DNA of 64,000 bases, from assembly GCA_954871525.1 (NCBI GenBank), contig OX940871.1, forward strand, positions 17,917,086 to 17,981,085, written 5' to 3'. This stretch comes from Parietaria judaica. Its lineage: Eukaryota > Streptophyta > Magnoliopsida > Rosales > Urticaceae. Below, piece after piece: positions 56,907 through 64,000 of the stretch; positions within the stretch are counted from its first letter, which is position 1; each line of letters opens with the position of its first letter. Both the position numbers and the translations under genes were made by a program. The notes under the pieces were generated by a model. It saw only the letters and a program-made list of their open reading frames with translations, was not told where the DNA came from and did not search any database.

Positions 56907-57554
56907 TGATGTGCTCTTTCCTCTCTTGGTTTTATGTCCCTAAGGAGGGTTTTACAAGAGAGGTTTTAGTGAGGCATCTTGTAATATTTATACTGAATAT
57001 TTACTGCTCTCTTCCACCTTATTGTAATATTCACAATGAATAATACAACTTTTTTTTTAAATATCTCGTCTTATCGTATATATTTATTTGTTGATTAAAT
57101 TTGTTCAAATTATTAACATGTTACAAATTAATATTTATTAACATATGTTACAAATTAATATTTATTAACATATGTTACAAATTAAAAACTAACATATAAA
57201 TCAAACTTATTAATATGTTACAAAATAATAATTATAACATATTTAAATATTAATTTTGAAATAAATTAATTACAAATAATAATTATAAATAGTAAACATA
57301 TTTAAATATAGTTTTGAAATTATTGATAAAGTTTGATAATTAAATTCGGGTAAAAACTAACAAAGTTAAATATTGGAAACAACTAGTTACATATGCCACA
57401 AAGTACAAGAACCGAAGAACCCGAATTTCTCGCCCATGGTCGCGATTTGTCGCGACGCCGTCAGTCGCGACCTGTCGCGACGAGGCAACTCGCGGTTTTG
57501 GCGATTTTCATCGCGACGAGTCGCGACGTCGCATGTTTCAGCTCTAACTACAAG

Positions 57555-58765
57555 GGTTAATTGTTGCAAAAATACTTTATATTTACACTTTCATACCTGT
57601 ATTCGAATTTTATACCTATCCTTACGGGTTTTCTCTCTCTCCTAATTGCGATACTTATGCCGCACTAACTCCTTTAGTATATCAATATGTAGCGAGTAAA
57701 ATCAGTTCATTTCACTTTGTTGTTTCACGTTCCTAAGCTCCTAATGAAAATGACATACATCACTTTGGGCTAATCAAACTTGCTCTTCTCTTGACAATCT
57801 CAATAATGTAATGCTTGTCATTTTCAATCTCCATATAAACCAAACAAATTTTGAAAGAGTGAAACCGCCCTATCCCTTTATTTATCCCCCTTTTCTCGTT
57901 ATATTAGAAACATTATTTGTCCCACAACTATAGCCTAGTCTTTTCTTTGTCCATAGTTTTCAAATCTATCATTCATTCACAAAGATTAGTTTCTTGAAAT
58001 TTATTTCTTTTAAATAGTGAATTTCTAAAATGGTAACTTAAATTGATACGCCCTTCTGATCAATAAAAAGGAGCAATTTAATAATCAAGTGAATTAACTT
58101 AATTCTAGTTTTACTTGGTTTAATTTCCTGTTCCTTTTTTTATTTATTAATTTACTTACTTTTTCATTTTCTTTTGAGTTTTGTCTTTATGTTAAGCATA
58201 TTTTACTGTTAATTTGTAGTTTTTTATAATTTGATTTAGATACTTTTTTTCTTCCTCTTTTGGAATTTTCGGATTAATGTTTTTTTTTTCTTTCATTTGA
58301 ACATCTTTGTATTGATGTTTGTAATATGTTTATTTTTTTTTATTTAAAAGTTATTTTTTGGTTTAATTTTTTTATAGATATTTATAGATATTTTTAACAT
58401 CCGATCTTAATTGCACCCTTAACAAATAACAATGCATAAAAAATTAAGCAAATGAAAGAACACAGGCTGTGACTCTGTGAGTTGTGACACTCAAGTCTTG
58501 CATGAATCAGTGGGCCACAATAGTACATGACAAGAAGGAGTGGTCTTTAATCCTCTCTCTTTCTGCATATACATATATATATACACACACATGTATATGT
58601 ATACACACATACATTATTACATAGATAGATATATCTATTGCTTCGAGTGATGGTGACAATTCAGTCTCATTGGTAGAGCGAACGTCTCAAATAATCCACT
58701 TCTGCTTCGCATGATGCTTACAAACATGTCCTCCTCTCTTACAGCATCGACCCAAATTCCCTGCC
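57555..58765. other. Intergenic with TA/CA microsatellite
   Basis: AT-rich. A mixed TA/CA repeat occupies about 58566-58640. No gene recognised. Confidence 0.5.
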
Positions 58766-59033
58766 TAGAGCTGCAACTCGCGCTGTCGCGACGCGACCAA
58801 GTCGTGAAAAATCGCCAAAGTAAGAGTCGCGATGCGTCGCGGGTGGACTGGTCGCGATGAGTCGCGATGCCTCAGTGGTGCGTTCCCATTGGACGAGACC
58901 AATTCCCTCGCACTGTTGCTCCGCGTCGCGATGAGTCACGATTCCCACCAGCTAGTCGCTATTAATCGCGACGTCCTTTCCCGCATCGTGACGCGTCGCG
59001 AACACGCCCCACGCATCGCCATTTGCAACTCTA
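58766..59033. mobile_element. Miniature hAT derivative with TCGCGA repeats, 268 bp
   Basis: Starts TAGAGCTGCAACTCGCG and ends GCCATTTGCAACTCTA, inverted and related to the hAT-2 ends. It carries at least seven TCGCGA palindromes and little else. It is probably a MITE mobilised by a hAT-2-type transposase. Flanks do not show a matching 8-bp TSD, so one side may be rearranged. Confidence 0.75.
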
Positions 59034-60429
59034 AATATAATGCACTGTGTTTCTCACATCTGAACCGTCGTAACGGAAACGAAAAACCGACGGCATAGGA
59101 TGTGAAATTATAATTTAAAGTTCGAATAATCTATTAAATCTGAAAAAATATTAAAATTTTAGGTCAAAACAAAACATATTTCAACTTTAGCGGAGCCAGA
59201 CGTCTCTCTTGGCTATAGGGTGTGTTCGCCCGTATAACGGATGTCATATTCACCAACTCGCCGAATGAAAAACGGACGTGGGTTTTTTTTAGCCCCGTTC
59301 CATTTGTTGTTATTTGCGTTGTAGTCTTAATTGGTGAGTGCGGCTTACCCATGCTAACCACGCGTTTGGATCCTACATTTCATGGGCGCAGGCATCCCAG
59401 GCACATTGCAGGTTGGGCTGCTCGCGTCTATGGTGGGCACTTTGCATGCCCATTAAAACTAAATAATATTTTCTTAAGAACGAAACTAGGAACGAATTGT
59501 TTCACTGTTGGATGGGTAACCCCCTTCTGGGTCCAACCCGGGCACAAAACATGTGAGACAGGTGTGGACTACTCGTCGGACCCAGGCACAAAATACGGGC
59601 GTGGGTTACTCTTTCCACTTGGAGAGCTCTAGTTGAGAAACGAGATTCAATTGTGAAGATAGGATGTAATAGATAGTGATATTTTTTTTTTTTGTTTCAA
59701 GTTATTGGATCATAGATTCAAAGTGAAGAACATAAATGAACTAGGCATACATTTCACTCAATGCGAGCTATGTGGTCGTTTGTACTATCTATTTAGACTA
59801 GGCTTTTTTATTTTTATTTTTTATTATTAAAGGCGATTATATAAAACGATAAAGAAATTAATACAAAGTTGTTGAAATGACATGGTTGGACGATAATCGA
59901 TCTTTTTCGAGCGATATGTCAGGGCTCTTCCTATCAATTGTCCAGCTTGGTTAGCCGTCTTGAACGACGTCTCGCTTGGGTGAGACGGAATCATACACAA
60001 ACAATACGCAAAATTAACTACGAGATAAATGCGCAATTAATTAACAGAGAAAAAAAAACTTCTGAAGTTAAAAATCGAAATAAAGAAAAGAAGAGGACAA
60101 AAGGTGTGATCTAAGTCTAAAAACATACACCATGATAATTGATAATGATTGTTCAGTGCAAGCTCCATAGATTTTCAGTTAAGCTTGTTCATAATTAATC
60201 TAGTACAAGTAAAACCTTTATAATTAAGAGTATAAACAGACAGACATACAGGGTCATATATAGATATATGGGAGACCAAACACTGACCGAGATTTCTTAT
60301 TATCGGGTACTGAGCACTGAACCGAGCTTTCATTTAGGAGTTGATGACGTCAGGCCTTGTCTGACAGCGGTCAGAGTGGTCCAAGTTTCTCGAGACATCG
60401 GCGAGCTTTGCTCTGTTTGGGTCGTAATG
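59034..60429. other. Intergenic, no gene recognised
   Basis: A moderately GC-rich 59220-59635 stretch has a 136-codon frame without recognisable domain and resembles decayed repeat sequence. The rest is AT-rich. Confidence 0.45.
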
Positions 60430-60716
60430 TGATGCAGGATGATATTATGGGTTTAAAACCTAAAATAATGCAACAAACTCGTTTTCTTTTATGTATACAT
60501 TTAGTTATAGTATATATGACTAAGTTTATATTATCCTTGTATTTAGGATGGTTTTAGCCTTTAGGAATGACTTCACTAAGTTAGTTTAAATTTATTTATT
60601 GAGCTATATATTTAGAACGTGCTCATTTGAAAGGGCAGATTAGTTTTGTTATGAATAAAAATGATCATCTCTTGATAAAAGTGTTTTCTGTTTTTCCTAT
60701 ATTCCTGTCTACATCA
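60430..60716 (+). repeat. 5' LTR of element B
   Basis: 287 bp, TGATGCAGG to TCTACATCA; closely matches the 3' LTR. Confidence 0.9.
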
Positions 60717-60717
60717 G

Positions 60718-60731
60718 TTGGTATCAAAGCC
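60718..60731 (+). promoter_or_regulatory. Primer-binding site of element B (tRNA-Met type)
   Basis: TTGGTATCAAAGCC starts two bases after the LTR end. Confidence 0.85.
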
Positions 60732-60774
60732 ACTCGATCTTGCGCAATGGCACTGAAGAGACGACCCGCTCGCG

Positions 60775-61180
60775 ATGTATAGATGTGACGAGATCGCTGG
60801 ATTCCGTCACCAATTGGAGGCCCTAACACGCTCCGTCGAAGCTCTTCTTAAAAAACGACCCGAAGCACAACCGGCCCCTTTTGACGAATCTGACACCGAA
60901 GACGACAACGATAACCTTTTTCTCTTGGGATTTCGGTCGACACGTCCACGCGATGCGCTCGTGAGACGCAGCTCTAGAAAATTTACGTGGGGAGTCGACA
61001 TTCGAGGTGGTTATCCCAGAGTACGACGATTTGGCGTACGATGTGGCCGAACATGGCGAGGTCGTATACGACAAATCGGTGTACGGCGAGACAAAGTATG
61101 ACAAGCCCGTGTTTGACAAGGCGGAATACAACGAGCCCATGTTTGACGAGGCGAAGTACGTTGTTTTGGCACCAAGCTAA
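60775..61180 (+). pseudogene. Gag-like N-terminus and acidic Tyr repeats, element B
   Basis: The ATG at 60775 gives MYRCDEIAGFRHQLEALTRS, an amphipathic stretch, then DESDTEDDNDNLF and FTWGVDI, as seen at the start of plant Gypsy gag proteins. After a one-frame shift near 61000 the text continues VVIPEYDDLAYD, then VVYDKSVYGETKYDKPVFDK and MFDEAKY, ending at TAA 61178-61180. The rest of gag-pol is absent. Role unknown. Confidence 0.55.
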
Positions 61181-61498
61181 TTCATCAAAGCGACCGCACC
61201 AAGCAAGTCCATTTGCATGAAGCTTGCGATGATTGTAGCGCTGATCCATTCTGAAATTTGTAAAGCGGGTTCCGGAACGACGCACATGCGCGAAAGGCAT
61301 ATGCAGCAGCACACTAAGAACTGGCACGAGCGCGGCAGACAAAAAATATGTTTTGGAGACATCACACGGTGGCTACATGATTACAGATCAATGCAATTAT
61401 TTTTGCGGCGGCGGCGGCTTTGGCGAGGAGATGGCGGCAAGATCCCAGCACGAGGCGACAATCAAAATCGAGGACGAATTTTTTCAAGCGTGGGAGAA

Positions 61499-61751
61499 TG
61501 ATGCACGACGATATTATGGGTTTAAAACCTATAATAATGCAACAAACTCTTTATCTTTTACGTATACATTTAGTTATAATATATTTGACTAAGTTTATAC
61601 TATCCTTGTATTTAGGATAGTTTTAGGAGTGACTTCACGTATTTAGGAAGTTAGTTTAATTTTATTTCTTGGACTATATATATAGAACGTGCACATTTGA
61701 AAAGGGCAGATTAGTTTTGTTATGAATGAAAATCGATCATTTCTTGATCAA
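61499..61751 (+). repeat. 3' LTR of element B (3'-truncated)
   Basis: Starts TGATGCACGACG and aligns with the 5' LTR until about GATCATTTCTTGATC, then diverges. Confidence 0.8.
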
Positions 61752-62387
61752 GGGCTTGTGCAAGTATAATTAACTTTTGCCGAAACAAAAGTTTAATTGG
61801 TATTTTTGCCAAAATCTACAAAAAGTTTAATTTTATGCAAAAATCCATCCATTTTTCGCAAATTTTTTGAGTAAAAAATAAAAACGATATTCCATCCACG
61901 TTCCCATGCGAATTTCGCGAAATTTGGTAAAAATGCAGCGAAACGACGAGAGTTTCGTTTTGCATATGTCCGAAAAACAAAAATAGGTCGAAATGTCGAC
62001 CGAATTTTGCGAAATTTGAAACCTTGGTCCTAGGTGATCACCATCTTGTGTACGTACCAACTTGCGCGCGGGCTGTTGGATTGACGGGGTGTACATGTCC
62101 CGAAGTCCGAGGCCAATACATCTGGCGGTTCATGAATACCGCGTGATTAATTCCGTCATTGTTCCTTTCAACTCGAGAAGAAATCATAAATTTTACAGTT
62201 TAGTTAAATTGCAAGATTAATCCCGTCCTCATTCCTTTCAAATCGGGGAGAATCCTATCTCTATGCCGTCCTCATTCCATTCAACTCGGGGATATCATAT
62301 AACATTGAAAACCTCTTCCTTTCAAGAGTTGTGATACGTAACTTCATTTATTCATATGTCTGTCTTGTTCTTTTTATCATAACCTTG
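61752..62387. repeat. Spacer with degenerate repeats
   Basis: Three imperfect copies of CCGTCNTCATTCCTTTCAACTC followed by GGGGA-like bases lie near 62153, 62222 and 62263. No gene recognised. Confidence 0.45.
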
Positions 62388-62674
62388 TGATGCGGATATA
62401 TGGATATATGCCGATATATGGGGATATCATGCGGATATATATGGGAAGATTTATTGTATTTTAATTATTATTTATTTGTTTCCATTTTAGTTAGAGAGAT
62501 TGAGGGAATTAATTCCTCTGTTCTTGCTAAACCCTAGCTCTATATAAGAGTGTTGGATGTATTGTATTTCGGCAGATTTGATTGAATAGAAATTTTGAAG
62601 CTTTTCTTTGAAGAACCGAGTTTTATCTCGTTGTGACGTGTTCTTTGTTAATATCCCTAGTCCGATCTTCATCA
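62388..62674 (+). repeat. 5' LTR of element C
   Basis: TGATGCGG start and ATCA end as in elements A and B; same 287-bp length as in B. The sequence is largely diverged from B except at the ends, so C is a different subfamily. Confidence 0.75.
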
Positions 62675-62808
62675 GTTGGTATCACAGCCACTCGTTTCTT
62701 TGCAGAGGCACCGTTGAAGCGAGCCATTCACGATGTTGTGCAGAGGATATGGTAAAACAAGAAGAGGTCCACGGATTGCGTGCTTAGGTGGACTTGGTGT
62801 CCTGACAG

Positions 62809-63390
62809 ATGGCTGCGCTCCTGCATCATCAATCGGAGCGACGGCGTCGAGGCATATCTGACACCAAGGACGACCAAGCCAACCTGGTCGGGCAGAATCT
62901 CGGACGTGCGGTGGTCCAGACAGATGCGCGAAGCATAGCGGCGTTCAAGGTGGCTATCCCGGAATATGACAAACCGTCGTACGATGAGGAAAAACACGGT
63001 GCGACCGTGTACGACGATTCGATCGACGGTGAGACGGCGTATGCCAAACCAATATACGATGAGTACAACGATTCCATTGACGATGAGGCGGAGTACGCCG
63101 AAACCGTGTGTGAGAAAATTATTCGCACGAACACTTTCACCGAAGAAGCAACTACAGAGGTCGACACCCTCGAGGAAACCCCTTCGACAAACCAGCCTCG
63201 AGGAATCTTCCTCAACAACCCTATACCGTGGAAAACGATTGTTGCTCCAACGAGCAGACTTTCATCTCGATGCCTCGAGGAACTCTCCTCGACAAACAAC
63301 ATACCATGGCACATTAGTTTTGAGCCGACGAGCTGCCTTACGTCTCAAGGAAGATATCCGATGAAGCTACGCCAAGCAATTCCACTGTAG
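62809..63390 (+). CDS. Gag-derived acidic repeat protein of element C, 193 aa
   Basis: An intact 193-codon frame starting at an ATG 120 bp after the primer site. It reads MAALLHHQSERRRR, SDTKDDQANLVGQNL, then AAFKVAIPEYDKPSYDEE, and Tyr/Asp/Glu units (ATVYDDSIDGETAYAKPIYD, DDEAEYAETVCEK). The C-terminal part has LEETPSTNQPRG / LEELSSTNN repeats. HHQSER, SDT.DD and AAFKV.I.EYD recur in elements A and B, so this is a family frame, not chance. FKV.IPE(F/Y)D is typical of plant Gypsy gag; no zinc knuckle, protease or RT is present. Function unknown; it may be only a relic. Confidence 0.5.
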   Translation: MAALLHHQSERRRRGISDTKDDQANLVGQNLGRAVVQTDARSIAAFKVAIPEYDKPSYDEEKHGATVYDDSIDGETAYAKPIYDEYNDSIDDEAEYAETVCEKIIRTNTFTEEATTEVDTLEETPSTNQPRGIFLNNPIPWKTIVAPTSRLSSRCLEELSSTNNIPWHISFEPTSCLTSQGRYPMKLRQAIPL

Positions 63391-64000
63391 CGACGGTCAT
63401 ACCGATCGCGAACAAGACTTCAAAAATCAAGCCAAGCACAAGCATGGATGTCCTTTTACAGCGACGACTCTGGCGCTGACAAACGCGCACCGATGGTGAG
63501 GAACCCACCACTGTCGACGACGCTATCGCGTTAGCCGGTGACGTCGGGCATTATATTATCCTTTGCCGCGCCACTCTCGAGGAACCTCCCCCGTCAACCC
63601 TACCTCGAGAAATCCTCCTAGCGGAATCCTATTTGCGGACGCTATCTCATCGAACTGTCCTCGCGGATATCTCCTCGCAAAAAATTCCTCATGGGCCCTC
63701 CCGCGATGAACCTCCCTCTTTGAGTCTACCTCGCGAAACAATCTTCGATGAAACTTTCCTCGGCGAACCAGCCTCGAGGACCCTTCCTCGCAACCACTCC
63801 CTTGCTTACATTTCACCGTGGCCACTTCCTCGCGGCTACTTCATAACTGACATTTCCTCGTGGTCACCCCCTCGCGGAAAATTCCTCGCGGATACTTCAT
63901 TGGGGAACCGACCTCGACGAGCAGCCCTCAACGAGACTTTCTTGCCGAACCTGCCCCTCCAAATCTTCTTTGCCAAGCCTAACTCGAGGAACCTTCCTCG
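63160..64000 (+). repeat. Degenerate CCTCG-rich minisatellite
   Basis: Short units of about 24-30 bp with cores such as CTCGAGGAA, CCTCGCGGA and TTCCTCG(C/A) recur to the window end with many changes. The first part overlaps the C-terminus of the element C frame; from 63391 on no frame is convincing. Confidence 0.6.

Larger units (their letters stand above)
53489..57546 (+). mobile_element. hAT transposon hAT-2, decayed autonomous copy, 4058 bp
   Basis: Ends TAGAGCTG and CAGCTCTA are inverted, with an exact 8-bp TSD ACTACAAG (53481-53488 and 57547-57554). Each subterminal region carries six copies of the palindrome TCGCGA (53513-53606 and 57438-57535). Inside are a TATA box, an upstream exon, a long intron and a broken BED-finger transposase. 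A 27-30 bp AT-rich tandem repeat (ACAAATTAATATTTATTAAC) occurs three times at 57118-57190. Confidence 0.94.
60430..61751 (+). mobile_element. Non-autonomous LTR element B (Tyr/Asp/Glu-repeat family)
   Basis: 5' LTR 60430-60716 and 3' LTR 61499-about 61751 (its last ~35 bases missing) start TGATGCA and share ATTATGGGTTTAAAACCT and ATCCTTGTATTTAGGAT. The primer site TTGGTATCAAAGCC follows the 5' LTR directly. The internal part is only about 780 bp, with a gag-like start and acidic repeats, and GTGGGAGAA just before the 3' LTR as a polypurine tract. No protease, RT or integrase, so mobilisation must be in trans. Confidence 0.85.
62388..64000 (+). mobile_element. Non-autonomous LTR element C (Tyr/Asp/Glu-repeat family), cut by window end
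   Basis: 5' LTR 62388-62674 (287 bp) starts TGATGCGGATATATGG, has TATATAAG at 62541-62548 and ends CTTCATCA. The primer site TTGGTATCACAGCC follows at 62676-62689. The internal region encodes gag-like text plus acidic repeats, then a long CCTCG-rich degenerate repeat to the window end. The 3' LTR is not in the window. Confidence 0.8.

Noticed and set aside
58657..58710. tRNA-like A box (TTGGTAGAGCGAACG)
   Set aside because: No B box (GGTTCGA-type) at the right distance and no cloverleaf can be drawn.
59493..59545. Similarity to the GGATGGGTGACC segment of plant 5S rRNA
   Set aside because: Only a short, imperfect match; the rest of 5S rRNA is missing, so neither a 5S gene nor a Cassandra-type LTR is supported.
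59222..59632. A 136-codon plus-strand frame
   Set aside because: No recognisable domain, no upstream ATG context or splice signals, and the sequence looks like a decayed repeat.

Overview
The window looks like nuclear DNA of a flowering plant, most likely a eudicot. The reasons are AT-rich intergenic sequence, GT-AG introns, a 16-exon mitochondrial-protein gene, a plant-specific GRAS gene and a dense load of plant-type LTR retrotransposons, hAT elements and MITEs. Only two intact host genes are visible. One is SDH1 (succinate dehydrogenase flavoprotein subunit, 9612-16559, + strand), rebuilt here exon by exon to 637 aa. The other is an intron-less GRAS regulator of the SCL4/SCL7 type (49797-51566, + strand, 589 aa).
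Layout. 1-3950: left-truncated, decayed Athila-type Ty3/Gypsy element on the minus strand (LTR, tRNA-Asp primer site, gag, protease). 4230-5640: GC-rich degenerate tandem repeats. 6929-7511: non-autonomous hAT with an 8-bp target-site duplication (TSD). 9485-16683: SDH1 with promoter and poly(A) signal; its introns hold an LTR remnant, a fold-back element and short tandem repeats. 19557-20052: fold-back MITE. 21263-25639: decayed hAT element (hAT-1) with 8-bp TSD. 28351-30424: two nearly identical MULE-type MITEs with different 9-bp TSDs. 31264-32234: multi-armed fold-back. 33553-34650: another MULE-type MITE. 35569-35871: small fold-back MITE, second copy at 52882-53186. 36624-41598: decayed Ty1/Copia element. 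41644-46041: minus-strand non-autonomous LTR element carrying a nested 2.77-kb solo LTR. 48402-48720: hAT MITE. 49100-51566: GRAS promoter and gene. 53489-57546: second decayed hAT (hAT-2) with 8-bp TSD. 58766-59033: short derivative built from hAT-2-like ends. 60430-61751 and 62388-64000: two more members of the same non-autonomous LTR family.
The two host genes are unrelated in function: SDH1 feeds electrons from succinate into mitochondrial complex II, and the GRAS protein is a nuclear transcriptional regulator. The rest is a record of nested transposition.
The most unusual signal is in the two hAT transposase pseudogenes. Their first introns are nearly identical over about 400 bp, although the flanking exons, terminal repeats and subterminal motifs have diverged strongly. 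The intron contains a 75-nt segment that can fold into a hairpin and is duplicated in tandem in hAT-1. A second notable signal is a family of LTR elements with a methionine-tRNA primer site whose only open reading frame is a gag-like start followed by degenerate Tyr/Asp/Glu repeats.
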